The notes: generated by a model not told the origin, from the letters alone. A stretch of 54,800 nt of DNA from Vibrio sp. UBA2441 (GCA_002342685.1 DDQN01000012.1:1-54800); one strand, 5' to 3'. Shown: positions 42,912-53,274, counted from the first letter of the stretch. Numbers and translations are program-made.

Positions 42912-44933
42912 GTGAAAAGGTGGTTAAGCAAAAGTGCGTTATTGCTGGCAGGCAGTCTGTTATGTGCTCCTGTGATAGCGAATGAATTTAGTGCCAGCTT
43001 CAAGGGAACGGATATTCAAGAGTTTATCAACATTGTTGGTCGGAATCTGGAAAAGACGATCATTGTTGATCCCGCAGTGCGTGGCAAGATAGATGTGCGT
43101 AGCTATGATGTATTAAGCGAAGAGCAGTACTACCAATTTTTTCTTAACGTTTTAGAAGTGTACGGCTTTGCAGTAGTAGAAATGGATAATGGCGTTCTTA
43201 AAGTGATAAAAGCTAAAGACGCAAAAACATCCGCTATTCCTGTGGTTGGTAATGACTCAAAGATTAAGGGCGACGCAGTTATCACTCGAGTTGTGGCGGT
43301 ACGAAATGTTTCTGTGCGCGAGCTTTCTCCACTATTACGCCAACTGAACGATAATGCGGGTGCAGGTAATGTTGTTCATTACGATCCTGCGAATATTATA
43401 TTAATTACTGGCCGGGCTGCTGTTGTTAACCGTTTGGCAGAGATTATTGAGAGAGTGGATCAGGCCGGTGACAAAGAAATTGAAGTTGTTGCGCTAAAAA
43501 GTGCCTCAGCCTCTGAAATGGTTCGCATTGTCGAAGCGCTAAATAAAAGCACCAATACCAAGAATACGCCTGCTTTCTTACAACCTAAGCTGGTCGCGGA
43601 TGATAGAACCAACTCAGTTCTTATTTCTGGTGACCCAACCGTAAGAAAACGTCTGCGTAAATTAATTCAACAACTTGATGTTGAGATGGCCACGAAAGGT
43701 AATAACCGCGTGGTTTATTTGAAATACGCTAAAGCGGAAGAGTTGGTTGATGTACTAAAAGGCGTTTCTGAAAATATTCAATCGGAGAAACAAACATCCG
43801 GTAAAGCAGCGAACTCTCGCCGTGCGGAGGTGATGATCGCGGCCCACGCGGATACGAATGCTTTGGTCTTAACAGCACCAACTGATGTTATGAAAGCGTT
43901 GTTAGAGGTTATTTCCCAACTTGATATTCGTCGTGCTCAGGTCTTAATTGAAGCGCTAATTGTGGAAATGTCAGAAGGTGATGGCGTCAACCTTGGCGTT
44001 CAGTGGGGTAACCTGGAAACGGGGGCTGTTATCCAATATGGCAATACCGGCGCGCCGATCGGTCAGGTGATGGTTGGTCTGGAAGAGGCCAAAGATACAA
44101 AGAACACAACCGCGGTTTATGATAGCGATGGCGATTTCCTTAGAAATGAAACAACAACGACGGAAGGTGACTTTTCAACGTTAGCAAGTGCGCTTGGTAG
44201 TGTGAATGGTGCAGCGTTGAGCTTAATGATGGGTGACTGGACGGCATTAATTAGTGCGGTGTCCACAGATTCCAACTCCAATATTTTATCATCGCCAAGT
44301 ATTACGGTTATGGATAATGGTGAAGCGTCATTTATTGTTGGTGAAGAAGTTCCTGTCATTACCGGCTCGACGGCCAGTTCGAGCAATAGTAACCCATTCC
44401 AAACGGTAGAACGTAAAGAGGTGGGTATTAAACTGAAAGTGGTTCCGCAAATAAACGAAGGGGATTCCGTTCAGTTAAATATAGAACAAGAAGTGTCTAA
44501 CGTATTGGGCGCAAGTGGCGCAGTCGATGTTCGCTTTGCCAAGCGTCAGCTTAATACCACGGTTATGATTCAGGATGGCCAGATGCTGGTATTAGGCGGG
44601 CTGATTGATGAACGAGCAATGGAAAGCGAATCTAAAGTGCCTTTTTTGGGTGATATTCCAATTTTGGGCCATCTATTTAAATCCACTAGCACTCAAGTAG
44701 AAAAGCGCAATCTGATGGTGTTTATTAAACCAACCATCATTCGTGATGGTGTGACCGCAGATGGTATAACTCAGCGGAAATACAACTATATTCGTGCAGA
44801 GCAACTTTACAAAGCACAAGAAGGTCTTAAGTTACTTCCTGATGACGCCATACCTGTCATCGGTGAGTTTAATTCAGAGCAGCGTCATCCTGCAGAGTTT
44901 CAGGCCTTTATTGACCAGCTGGAGATAAAATAA
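42912..44933 (+). CDS. gspD: Type II secretion secretin GspD
   Basis: A 673-aa outer-membrane pore. Signal peptide 1-23 (ending VIA-N), N0 domain (FSASFKGTDIQEFINIVGRNLEKTIIVDP), N1-N3 repeats, then the secretin core with VPVITGSTASSSNSNPFQTVERKEVGIKLKVVPQI and the C-terminal VPFLGDIPILGHLFKS motif. The GTG start follows AGGAG. Terminal S-domain is short; no gspS pilotin is nearby. Confidence 0.97.
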   Translation: MKRWLSKSALLLAGSLLCAPVIANEFSASFKGTDIQEFINIVGRNLEKTIIVDPAVRGKIDVRSYDVLSEEQYYQFFLNVLEVYGFAVVEMDNGVLKVIKAKDAKTSAIPVVGNDSKIKGDAVITRVVAVRNVSVRELSPLLRQLNDNAGAGNVVHYDPANIILITGRAAVVNRLAEIIERVDQAGDKEIEVVALKSASASEMVRIVEALNKSTNTKNTPAFLQPKLVADDRTNSVLISGDPTVRKRLRKLIQQLDVEMATKGNNRVVYLKYAKAEELVDVLKGVSENIQSEKQTSGKAANSRRAEVMIAAHADTNALVLTAPTDVMKALLEVISQLDIRRAQVLIEALIVEMSEGDGVNLGVQWGNLETGAVIQYGNTGAPIGQVMVGLEEAKDTKNTTAVYDSDGDFLRNETTTTEGDFSTLASALGSVNGAALSLMMGDWTALISAVSTDSNSNILSSPSITVMDNGEASFIVGEEVPVITGSTASSSNSNPFQTVERKEVGIKLKVVPQINEGDSVQLNIEQEVSNVLGASGAVDVRFAKRQLNTTVMIQDGQMLVLGGLIDERAMESESKVPFLGDIPILGHLFKSTSTQVEKRNLMVFIKPTIIRDGVTADGITQRKYNYIRAEQLYKAQEGLKLLPDDAIPVIGEFNSEQRHPAEFQAFIDQLEIK

Positions 44934-46429
44934 TGGCCGAGATGATGCCTTATTTATCTCGTTTGCCTTTTAGTTTTGCCAAGCGTCATCAAGTTGTGTT
45001 GGATATTGATCGAGATATCTCGGATACAGCGGTTCTTTACTATGTTGAGCCGCTTTCCATGACTATTTTAAGTGAAGTTCAGCGTGTTTTTAATTTTCGG
45101 TTTAAGTTGGTCGCAACAAGTGTTGATCAGTTTGAAGAAAAACTAACCCAAGCGTATCAGCGCGACTCTTCAGAAGCTCGCCAGCTTATGGAAGATATTG
45201 GGGCAGATAGTGATGACTTTTTCTCTTTGGCAGAAGAGCTGCCCCAGAATGAAGATCTACTTGAAGCAGAAGATGATGCCCCGATAATTAAGCTTATAAA
45301 CGCCATGTTGGGTGAAGCGATTAAAGAAGGTGCTTCTGATATACATATTGAGACTTTTGAACAATCTTTATCCATTCGATTTCGTGTCGATGGCGTATTG
45401 CGTGAGGTCTTAGCTCCCAGCCGTAAATTAGCCCCTCTATTGGTGTCACGCGTTAAGGTCATGGCAAAGTTAGATATTGCTGAAAAGCGTGTACCTCAGG
45501 ATGGCCGAATCTCACTCAGGATTGGTGGTCGAGCGGTAGACGTACGTGTTTCAACGATGCCGTCCTCTCATGGTGAGCGTGTAGTAATGCGTTTGCTGGA
45601 CAAGAATGCTACCCAACTTGATTTGCACAGTTTGGGGATGACGAATAGAAATCACGACGAATTCCAAAAACTGATCAGTCGCCCACACGGTATTATTTTG
45701 GTCACTGGCCCAACAGGCTCAGGTAAATCGACGACCTTGTACGCAGGTTTACAGGAGCTCAATAGTTCTGAACGAAACATCCTTACCGTGGAAGACCCGA
45801 TAGAATTTGATATTGATGGTATTGGTCAAACACAGGTTAACCCTAAAGTAGATATGACTTTTGCTCGGGGATTGAGGGCGATTCTTCGCCAAGATCCGGA
45901 TGTCGTGATGGTCGGTGAAATTCGCGACCTAGAAACAGCACAAATAGCGGTTCAGGCATCATTAACTGGTCACTTGGTGATGTCTACTTTACATACCAAT
46001 ACAGCGGTAGGGGCGATTACCCGGTTAAGAGATATGGGTATTGAACCCTTCTTAATTTCTTCGTCACTACTGGGTGTTTTAGCTCAGCGCTTAATACGGA
46101 CACTCTGTCCCGATTGTAAAGAAGCTTATCAGGCAGATAAAGAGCAGAAAAAACTGTTTGGCTTGGCGTTAAACGAAGCACTGACGTTGTATCGAGCTAA
46201 AGGTTGTGATGCCTGTAGCTATAAGGGCTATCGAGGCCGAACTGGTATTCATGAGCTATTAACCATTAATGATGATGTTCAGGAATTGATCCATTCAGAA
46301 GCCGGTGAACAAGCGATAGAGAAATCCATTCGTTCTAATACTCCAAGTATCCGTGATGATGGCTTAGACAAGGTGCGCCTAGGCATAACCACGCTCGAAG
46401 AAGTTATGCGAGTGACCAAGGAAGTGTAA
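44933..46429 (+). CDS. gspE: Type II secretion ATPase GspE
   Basis: A 498-aa cytoplasmic ATPase powering pseudopilus growth. Walker A GPTGSGKST near residue 260, Asp box VEDPIEFD, Walker B LRQDPDVVMVGEIRDLETA, His box TLHTNTA, and the zinc-binding CPDC ... CDAC near 390-430. The N-terminal part binds GspL. ATG overlaps the gspD stop by one base. Confidence 0.98.
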   Translation: MAEMMPYLSRLPFSFAKRHQVVLDIDRDISDTAVLYYVEPLSMTILSEVQRVFNFRFKLVATSVDQFEEKLTQAYQRDSSEARQLMEDIGADSDDFFSLAEELPQNEDLLEAEDDAPIIKLINAMLGEAIKEGASDIHIETFEQSLSIRFRVDGVLREVLAPSRKLAPLLVSRVKVMAKLDIAEKRVPQDGRISLRIGGRAVDVRVSTMPSSHGERVVMRLLDKNATQLDLHSLGMTNRNHDEFQKLISRPHGIILVTGPTGSGKSTTLYAGLQELNSSERNILTVEDPIEFDIDGIGQTQVNPKVDMTFARGLRAILRQDPDVVMVGEIRDLETAQIAVQASLTGHLVMSTLHTNTAVGAITRLRDMGIEPFLISSSLLGVLAQRLIRTLCPDCKEAYQADKEQKKLFGLALNEALTLYRAKGCDACSYKGYRGRTGIHELLTINDDVQELIHSEAGEQAIEKSIRSNTPSIRDDGLDKVRLGITTLEEVMRVTKEV

Positions 46430-47649
46430 TGGCAGCATTTGAATATAAAGCACTGAATACAAAAGGCAGGCAGAAAAAAGGCGTAATGGAAGGGGACAAC
46501 TCCCGCCAGATTCGTCAACGCTTGAAGGAGCAAGGGCTTGTTCCTGTAGAGGTCATTGAAACAAAAGTAAAAAATGCGTCGGCGGGAAAATCAGGCTCCG
46601 GTTTTAAGCGTGGGATTAGTACTAAAGAGCTTTCTTTAATCACACGACAACTATCGACATTAGTTCAGGCTAGTATGCCCTTAGAAGAGTGCTTGAAAGC
46701 GGTGGCCGAGCAATCAGAGAAACCTCGAATTCGTAGCATGATGATGGCTGTGCGTTCCAGAGTCGTGGAAGGTTATACCCTTGCAGATAGCCTGGCTGAT
46801 TACCCACACATATTTGATGAATTATTTCGTGCAATGGTGGCGGCGGGTGAGAAATCGGGACATCTTGATACTGTACTCGAGCGGCTGGCCGAATATGTCG
46901 AAAACCGCCAACTGATGCGCTCCAAACTATTGCAGGCGATGATATACCCTATTGTTCTGACCGTTTTTGCTATTGGTATTGTGGCGTTTTTATTGGCAAG
47001 TGTTGTTCCTAAAATAGTGGATCAATTTGTGCAGATGGGACAAGAACTTCCTACCTCTACTCAGTTTCTTCTCAATGCCAGTAATTTTGTACAAAGCTGG
47101 GGACTTTATATCCTGGTTGGTTTTATTGTTTTATTTACATTGTTTAAAACGGCATTGAAAAGGCCAGAATTTCGGTTGTCTTGGGACAAAAAGGTGCTTT
47201 ATTTGCCTTTGCTTGGCAAGATTGCCCGGGGATTAAATACTTCCCGCTTCGCTCGTACGTTATCTATATGTACTTCCAGTGCCATTCCTCTGTTAGATGG
47301 AATGAAAGTGGCAGTGGATGTCATGACCAACCAGTTTGTTAAACAAGAGGTTATACAAGCGGCAGAGAAAGTGCGAGAAGGTGGAAGTTTAAGAAATGCT
47401 CTGCAGCAAACGAAACTATTTCCGCCAATGATGCTGCACATGATCGCCAGTGGTGAACAGAGTGGTGAGTTGGAGCAAATGCTGACGCGTGCGGCAGATA
47501 ATCAGGATCGAGATTTTGAATCTACCGTCAATATTGCATTAGGTCTATTTACACCAGCATTGATTGCAGTGATGGCTGGTGTGGTTCTATTTATTGTCAT
47601 GGCGACATTAATGCCAATATTGGAAATGAATAACCTTGTTTCGGGATAG
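46429..47649 (+). CDS. gspF: Type II secretion inner-membrane protein GspF
   Basis: A 406-aa platform protein with two repeated cytoplasmic domains and three membrane helices (about 170-195, 220-240, 375-400). MAAFEYKALNTKGRQKKGVMEG is the typical start. Start overlaps the gspE stop by one base. Confidence 0.97.
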   Translation: MAAFEYKALNTKGRQKKGVMEGDNSRQIRQRLKEQGLVPVEVIETKVKNASAGKSGSGFKRGISTKELSLITRQLSTLVQASMPLEECLKAVAEQSEKPRIRSMMMAVRSRVVEGYTLADSLADYPHIFDELFRAMVAAGEKSGHLDTVLERLAEYVENRQLMRSKLLQAMIYPIVLTVFAIGIVAFLLASVVPKIVDQFVQMGQELPTSTQFLLNASNFVQSWGLYILVGFIVLFTLFKTALKRPEFRLSWDKKVLYLPLLGKIARGLNTSRFARTLSICTSSAIPLLDGMKVAVDVMTNQFVKQEVIQAAEKVREGGSLRNALQQTKLFPPMMLHMIASGEQSGELEQMLTRAADNQDRDFESTVNIALGLFTPALIAVMAGVVLFIVMATLMPILEMNNLVSG

Positions 47650-47713
47650 CCCCGGAACAGAACAACCTTAGAAGTTTACGTGTTCGATGTTCAGAACACC
47701 GTTGGAGAAAAGA

Positions 47714-48151
47714 ATGAAAAGAAAACAGTCTGGATTTACCTTACTTGAAGTGATGGTTGTCGTGGTTATTTTGGGTATTTTAGCCAGTTTTGTTGTCCCT
47801 AACTTATTAGGGAATAAAGAGAAAGCTGATCAGCAAAAGGCGATATCCGATATCTCTGCGCTAGAGCAGGCACTGGATATGTATAAGCTTGATAACAGCG
47901 TTTACCCAACGACAGATCAAGGGTTAGAAGCATTGGTAGCTAAACCAAGTGGAAGCCCAGAACCAAGAAACTATCGTAATGGTGGTTATATCAAACGCTT
48001 GCCTAATGACCCGTGGGGAAGTGACTATCAATATTTAAGCCCGGGAGATAACGGAACTATCGACATATTTACATTAGGTGCTGATGGTGAAGAAGGCGGT
48101 GAGGAAGTGGCTGCCGATATTGGCAACTGGAATATGCAAGATTTCCGTTAA
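47714..48151 (+). CDS. gspG: Major pseudopilin GspG
   Basis: A 145-aa main subunit of the T2SS pseudopilus. Leader MKRKQSG, cleaved before FTLLEVMVVVVILGILASFVVPN, with the essential Glu5. The calcium-binding C-terminal region (PNDPWGSDYQYLSPGDNGTIDIFTLGADG) is intact. ATG 47714 follows GGAGAAAAG. Confidence 0.97.
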   Translation: MKRKQSGFTLLEVMVVVVILGILASFVVPNLLGNKEKADQQKAISDISALEQALDMYKLDNSVYPTTDQGLEALVAKPSGSPEPRNYRNGGYIKRLPNDPWGSDYQYLSPGDNGTIDIFTLGADGEEGGEEVAADIGNWNMQDFR

Positions 48152-48177
48152 TGCTTTTGGGGGCGGACTCCAAATTA

Positions 48178-48765
48178 ATGATGAAAAAGCGGAATACGGG
48201 TTTTACCTTAATCGAGATTATGCTGGTGGTCATAGTGCTGTCTTTCAGTGCTATGGCGGTAATATTAACTTTACCCAATAGTCAGCAAAATTTTGCCAAA
48301 GAGCAGGCTCAGCGATTTTTTTATAAACTTCAATTGTTAAATGAAGACGCTATTTTGAATGGAAAAGATTTTGGCATTCGAATTGAAGAAAATCGTGGTC
48401 GTTATCTTTATGTCGAGCTGACCGCCGAAGGCTGGAAGGCGTTAGATAGCAAAACCTACAAAGAAACAGAGCTAGAAGACGGGTTATCGTTGAGCTTTCG
48501 GCTGGGAAGCGATGCCTGGTCAGACAGTGACACACTGTTTGACCAGCAAAGTTTCTTTGATGAAGGGATGTTTTCTGAATTTGATGAGGAAAAACAGATA
48601 AAACCTCCTCAGGTTTTTGTGCTTTCTAGCGGGGAAATAACCCCATTTAGCCTTAATGTTTATCCTCAGAATGAGCAAGGTCAGCGTTGGCAAATCAATG
48701 TCAAAGAGACAGGTGTTATCGAGTTATTAAGGCCAGAAGAAGCGACTCAAGAGAGTGGCATATGA
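48178..48765 (+). CDS. gspH: Minor pseudopilin GspH
   Basis: A 195-aa pseudopilin with leader MMKKRNTG and mature FTLIEIMLVVIVLS. The ATG at 48178 or 48181 gives a normal 7-8-residue leader; ATG 48151, which overlaps the gspG stop as TAATG, would give a 17-residue leader. Coupling may use the first, so the start is uncertain. Confidence 0.9.
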   Translation: MMKKRNTGFTLIEIMLVVIVLSFSAMAVILTLPNSQQNFAKEQAQRFFYKLQLLNEDAILNGKDFGIRIEENRGRYLYVELTAEGWKALDSKTYKETELEDGLSLSFRLGSDAWSDSDTLFDQQSFFDEGMFSEFDEEKQIKPPQVFVLSSGEITPFSLNVYPQNEQGQRWQINVKETGVIELLRPEEATQESGI

Positions 48766-49124
48766 TACGCAATCATCGCGGAATGACGTTGCTTGAAGTT
48801 TTGTTTGCTTTGGCCATTTTTGCTACTGCAGCAATTAGTGTGGTTCGTTCGGTAACCCAACATATTAATACGATTGCTTATCTCGAAGAGAAGACATTTG
48901 CCTCTATGATTGTGGATAACCAAATGGCGAAAGTGATGCTTTCTGGCGCTCCAAATAATGCACGTACCGGAAAAACAGAAATGGCAGGACGAGACTGGTA
49001 CTGGAAAATTACACCAGTGAAAACATCGGTCGGTTTTATTGGTGCGTTTGATGTCAGTGTTTCGACTGAGAAGGATAGAAAGAATCCTATTGTTACGGTA
49101 AGAAGCTATGCAGCTAAAAAGTAG
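48762..49124 (+). CDS. gspI: Minor pseudopilin GspI
   Basis: A 120-aa tip pseudopilin; leader MIRNHRG, mature MTLLEVLFALAIFATAAISVV, and the GRDWYWKITPVKT motif. ATGA overlap with the gspH stop. Confidence 0.95.
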   Translation: MIRNHRGMTLLEVLFALAIFATAAISVVRSVTQHINTIAYLEEKTFASMIVDNQMAKVMLSGAPNNARTGKTEMAGRDWYWKITPVKTSVGFIGAFDVSVSTEKDRKNPIVTVRSYAAKK

Positions 49125-49779
49125 AAACCGTAGTGAAAAAAACAAAGGTTTTACCCTGATAGAAGTACTGGTTGCATTGGCGATATTTGCCACACTCAGT
49201 ATGACGGCTTATCAGGTGCTTGATCAGGTGCAGCGTAGTAATGCGCAGTCGATAGAGAAAACCACCCGATTAAAAGATTTGCAACGGGCAATGGTGATTA
49301 TCGACAATGATTTTCGCCAAATGGCATTGAGACAATTTCGCACTAATGGCGATGAAGCCTCTTCAATGCTTATCCAGTGGGAAGAGGGTTTGTTGGGCTC
49401 CGATAACAAGGCGGTTATGTTCACGCGTCTCGGTTGGTTGAACCCACAGCAGCGCTTTCCTCGGGGGGAGGTCTCTAAGGTTGGGTATCGAATCGTGGCA
49501 GATAAACTGCAAAGAGTTTGGTGGCGTTACCCTGATACACCAGTGGGACAAGAAGGCATTGTTACGCCAATATTAGATAAAGTCGTTTCCATAAACATGC
49601 GCTTTTATCATCAAGGTGAATGGTTGAAAAGCTGGGAACAAGTGCTCGCATTGCCTAAAGCTGTCTCGTTTATCATTGAATTAGAAGATTACGGGGCCAT
49701 TGAGCGCATTTATTTGACCGCTGGTGAGAAATTACAGAATCAAGCGAGTGAAGATGAAAGCGGAGGTAGCAATGGGTAA
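49108..49779 (+). CDS. gspJ: Minor pseudopilin GspJ
   Basis: A 223-aa tip pseudopilin. A 14-residue leader ends KG before FTLIEVLVALAIFATLSMTAY; ENDFRQM-like IDNDFRQMALR and QRVWWRYPDT are typical. It overlaps gspI by 17 nt. Confidence 0.95.
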   Translation: MQLKSRNRSEKNKGFTLIEVLVALAIFATLSMTAYQVLDQVQRSNAQSIEKTTRLKDLQRAMVIIDNDFRQMALRQFRTNGDEASSMLIQWEEGLLGSDNKAVMFTRLGWLNPQQRFPRGEVSKVGYRIVADKLQRVWWRYPDTPVGQEGIVTPILDKVVSINMRFYHQGEWLKSWEQVLALPKAVSFIIELEDYGAIERIYLTAGEKLQNQASEDESGGSNG

Positions 49780-50800
49780 ATACGCTACCGTCAAAGCAAA
49801 GCAGCAAGGTGCAGCTTTGATAGTGATTATGCTTGTATTAGCTGCAATGGTGTCTATCGCGGCAACGATGTCAGAACGGTTATTTGTTAATTTTACCCGG
49901 GCAGAAAATCGGCTGAACCACCAACAAGCCTATTGGTATAGTTTGGGTGTTGAAGCCCTGGCGGAATACGCTATCGAAGAGAGTTACAGTGAAGGTGATT
50001 CGATAAACCTGAGCCAACCCTGGGCACTTAAAGAGCAGGTTTTTCCTCTTGATTATGGTGAAGCCTCAGGGAAAATTCGGGATATGCAATCTTGTTTTAA
50101 TGTTAATGCACTATCCAATATTCAACAGAACTCGGGTACTAACGCTAAGCCCTATTTAGTTACTGTGTTTAAGACTATTCTTGATGAACTTGACGTTGAC
50201 AGCTATCAGGCAGATGTTATTGCAGACTCTACTTGGGAATATCTAGACAGCGATGACAATGTAACCTCAAGTTTTGGTGTTGAAGATAGTACTTATGAAG
50301 CACTCAGTCCTGCATATTTAGCGGCGAATGGTATGCTGGCAGATAGCAGTGAAATGCGTTCTATCTATCAGATGGATAATAAGGTTATGCGTGCTATTGA
50401 GCCTATTATTTGTGCCATTCCTAGTGATGACTGGCGATTGAATGTGAATACGATTGATAAAAAAGGTGCCACTATATTGGCGGCTCTTTTCTCTCCTCAG
50501 TTAAGTGTTAGTAAGGCGGAGTCCATTGTTGATAACCGCCCATTTGATGGGTGGTCATCGGTGGATGATTTTTTGGCAGAAGCTGAAATTGCCAGTATAG
50601 ATAAAGTAACGAAAGATAAAGCCAAAGGCTATTTATCTACCGACAGTCAATTTTTTGAGCTCGATGCTCAAATTATTGTAAATGAATCTAGAGTTCGGGT
50701 TAGAAGCCTGCTCTTTAGTACAGACAGGAAAGATGCCGCGGTCGTCCGCAGGCGCTTTGGAGGAATCAGTGAGCGAGTTTCTGACCGTTCGACTGAGTAG
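49772..50800 (+). CDS. gspK: Minor pseudopilin GspK
   Basis: A 342-aa large tip pseudopilin. ATG 49772 follows GGAGGT and gives leader MGKYATVKAKQQG before AALIVIMLVLAAM; as in other GspK it lacks the Glu5. The globular domain carries the conserved cysteine pair region CFNVNALS and a helix-hairpin-like KAESIVDNRPFDGWSSVDDFL. It overlaps gspJ by 8 nt. Confidence 0.95.
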   Translation: MGKYATVKAKQQGAALIVIMLVLAAMVSIAATMSERLFVNFTRAENRLNHQQAYWYSLGVEALAEYAIEESYSEGDSINLSQPWALKEQVFPLDYGEASGKIRDMQSCFNVNALSNIQQNSGTNAKPYLVTVFKTILDELDVDSYQADVIADSTWEYLDSDDNVTSSFGVEDSTYEALSPAYLAANGMLADSSEMRSIYQMDNKVMRAIEPIICAIPSDDWRLNVNTIDKKGATILAALFSPQLSVSKAESIVDNRPFDGWSSVDDFLAEAEIASIDKVTKDKAKGYLSTDSQFFELDAQIIVNESRVRVRSLLFSTDRKDAAVVRRRFGGISERVSDRSTE

Positions 50801-51986
50801 ACAAGCTAATTCACCAATTGGGTGGTTAGTTTGGTCTACAAGTCAAAATGAAGTAATTGCAAGTGGTGAGTTGGGTCATAAGGGACAGCTCTCAGAGTTG
50901 GTTGCTTATGCAAAACAGCGAACAACAATCGCGATTATTGATAGCCAGGATCTTTTTTTGGCTAAAACTGAAGTTCCAGCAGGGGCCTCTCGACAGCTGG
51001 AAAATATGCTGCCTTATCTTTTCGAAGAAGAGATAGCGCAAGATGTTGATGAACTTCATTTTTCGGTTTTAAATAAATCGGCTAATCAGGTGAACGTCGC
51101 TGCGATAGATGAAAAATACTTAACTCAATGGCTTACTGAATTTTCTAGTATTGGCATTGAAATAAAAAAAGTATTACCTGATGTTTTTGCATTACCGCTC
51201 ATTGAAGGGCGCCTGTCAGCGATCCAGGTAGATAATAATTGGTTGTTTAGAAAAAGCAAAAATGAAGGTATAGCGGTAAATTCAGATTGGTTATCTCTAT
51301 TTTTACAATCCCAATGGTGTAAGGCTGACGAATCTTATATTCCAGTGACCAGTTTTACGGCGGCCCCATCTGAAAAATTGGAATTGCAACAAGATTGGCA
51401 AGTCGAAGAGGCTGAGCTGGTCATGGCGTTGATGACCAGAGAAGCGATTAATTCTTCCGTCACTCTTTTAACAGGAAAATTCAAACCACAGTCTTCCATA
51501 CTGAAACATTTGAAAGTATGGCGTAAGGTTGCCATTGCGGCATGTCTCTTTTTAGTGGTGTTGACCACGCAGCGTGTTCTGCAAGTAAATCAGTATGAAT
51601 TAGAGGCAAAAGCGTATAGGACAGAAAGCGAGAGAGTTTTCCGAACCGTTTTCCCAGATAAAAAAAAGATACCTACGGTAAGTTATTTAAAGCGTCAGAT
51701 GAATGATGAAGTAGGTCGGCTTTCTGCTGGAACGTCGGGCGAATCAGTGCTTAATTGGTTATCTGGCTTACCTAAAGTATTGGCTGAGCATCCATCTATC
51801 GAAGTTCAAGGCATACGATATGATGCTAAACGGGGTGAAGTCCGTATTGAAACCTCAATGAAAGACTTTCAGGCTTTTGACGTGGTACGCACAACGCTAT
51901 CAGAAAAATTTAATGTTGTTCAGGGACCACTAAATAAGAAAGAAGATAGAGTATCAGGTAGTTTTACCCTGAGGAAAAAACAATGA
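50769..51986 (+). CDS. gspL: Type II secretion protein GspL
   Basis: A 405-aa membrane protein that recruits GspE. A cytoplasmic actin-like domain (about 1-235), one membrane helix (about 257-275, KVAIAACLFLVVL) and a periplasmic ferredoxin-like domain. Start at GTG 50769, after TTGGAGGA, gives the family start MSEFLTVRLS; the longer frame upstream is not used. Overlaps gspK by 32 nt. Confidence 0.95.
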   Translation: MSEFLTVRLSRQANSPIGWLVWSTSQNEVIASGELGHKGQLSELVAYAKQRTTIAIIDSQDLFLAKTEVPAGASRQLENMLPYLFEEEIAQDVDELHFSVLNKSANQVNVAAIDEKYLTQWLTEFSSIGIEIKKVLPDVFALPLIEGRLSAIQVDNNWLFRKSKNEGIAVNSDWLSLFLQSQWCKADESYIPVTSFTAAPSEKLELQQDWQVEEAELVMALMTREAINSSVTLLTGKFKPQSSILKHLKVWRKVAIAACLFLVVLTTQRVLQVNQYELEAKAYRTESERVFRTVFPDKKKIPTVSYLKRQMNDEVGRLSAGTSGESVLNWLSGLPKVLAEHPSIEVQGIRYDAKRGEVRIETSMKDFQAFDVVRTTLSEKFNVVQGPLNKKEDRVSGSFTLRKKQ

Positions 51987-52477
51987 ACGCATTAATGAGT
52001 TCGATAGCTTCTTGGTGGGCAACCATTTCAACTCGTGAGCAGAGATTGTTAATTGGCGGTACCTTGCTAATTATTGTTGCCGGAGTTTATTGGGGGCTTT
52101 TTCAGCCGCTTTCCGATAGAGCAGACAAAGCACAGGTCAAAATTGATACGGAGAAACAATTGCTCAATTGGGTGATGGATAAGGCGGATGAGATCGTATC
52201 ATTAAGAGGCAATAGTGGTGTTGTTGTCTCAAGCCAGCCAATGAATCAGCTGGTTTCTACATCGGCCAAACGTTACAAAATAGAACTAATCCGTATGCAA
52301 CCAAGGGATGATATGTTGCAAGTTTGGATCAAGCCAGTCACCTTTAATCAGTTTATCTCATGGCTTGATTTTCTTAAAACCAAGCAGGGGATCAGTGTCG
52401 AGTTTATGGATATCTCGAAGGCAGAGACAAAAGGCATGGTTGATATTAAACGCTTGCAGTTGAAGCGGGGCGGTTAG
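51983..52477 (+). CDS. gspM: Type II secretion protein GspM
   Basis: A 164-aa partner of GspL: a short cytoplasmic part, one membrane helix (about 23-42, LLIGGTLLIIVAGVYWGLF) and a periplasmic ferredoxin-like domain. ATGA overlap with gspL. Confidence 0.94.
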   Translation: MNALMSSIASWWATISTREQRLLIGGTLLIIVAGVYWGLFQPLSDRADKAQVKIDTEKQLLNWVMDKADEIVSLRGNSGVVVSSQPMNQLVSTSAKRYKIELIRMQPRDDMLQVWIKPVTFNQFISWLDFLKTKQGISVEFMDISKAETKGMVDIKRLQLKRGG

Positions 52478-52478
52478 G

Positions 52479-53240
52479 TTGAAACGTATTTTTTTATTTT
52501 CATTATGTTTTATATTGGTATTTCTTGTAAGCGTGCTGGTTCATGTGCCCGTATCATTTGCAATAAAATATTTATCACCTATTCAAGGGCTTGAGTTCAA
52601 TGGTATTGGTGGCACGGTCTGGCAAGGTAATGCGAAAAACATTGTCTGGAAAAATCAGAACTTAGGCCAAGTAGTCTGGGATTTTCAGCCGGGTAAATTA
52701 ATGGAAGGTAAAGCCGAGTTCTCTCTGAGATTTGGAAGAGGGAGTGATCTAAACTTTACAGGAAAAGGTAATGCTGGCATTAGCTTTTCTGGACCCTATG
52801 CTGAAAGCGTAGTGGCATCTATTCCTGCGTCTCAGATTTTACAGAAGGTGAATGTACCTGTTCCTGTCAGTGTTGACGGACGTGTCGAGCTATCCATACA
52901 TGAATATCACTATGCAGCGCCATGGTGTCAATCAGCAAATGGTACTTTGGTGTGGAATGCCAGTGAAATTAACTCTCCACTGGGTAATTTGAATTTAGGT
53001 GCGCTAATAGCAAATGTAAACTGTAGTGATAACAAACTTATAGCCTCTGGTAATCAGGATACTAAACAAGTGGCCGGTGCTTTTAATGCGGAGCTGGATG
53101 CTAATAAAGTTTATAAGATGGATGCTTGGTTTAAACCTAATAGTGAGTTTCCAGCTGGAATGAAATCGCAGCTTAAGTGGCTGGGGAATCCAAACGCTGA
53201 AGGTCGTTATCCATTTGTTTACAAGGGAAAACTTAGATAA
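52479..53240 (+). CDS. gspN: Type II secretion protein GspN
   Basis: A 253-aa protein with one N-terminal membrane helix and a periplasmic part with GLEFNGIGGTVWQGNAKNI and QVVWDFQPGKLMEGKAEFSL, typical of GspN. Starts at TTG, 1 nt after the gspM stop, with GGGGCGG upstream. Non-essential in some systems. Confidence 0.93.
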   Translation: MKRIFLFSLCFILVFLVSVLVHVPVSFAIKYLSPIQGLEFNGIGGTVWQGNAKNIVWKNQNLGQVVWDFQPGKLMEGKAEFSLRFGRGSDLNFTGKGNAGISFSGPYAESVVASIPASQILQKVNVPVPVSVDGRVELSIHEYHYAAPWCQSANGTLVWNASEINSPLGNLNLGALIANVNCSDNKLIASGNQDTKQVAGAFNAELDANKVYKMDAWFKPNSEFPAGMKSQLKWLGNPNAEGRYPFVYKGKLR

Positions 53241-53274
53241 CCTTATTAAGGTAATCCTAATATATCTGTGGTGT

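Noticed and set aside
48747..49193. 148-codon minus-strand frame opposite gspI/gspJ
   Set aside because: It is a shadow of two well-supported pseudopilin genes and has no recognisable domain or start site.
50682..50768. Longer N-terminus for GspL
   Set aside because: The extension is the gspK coding region in another frame; GTG 50769 has a strong ribosome-binding site and gives the family start.
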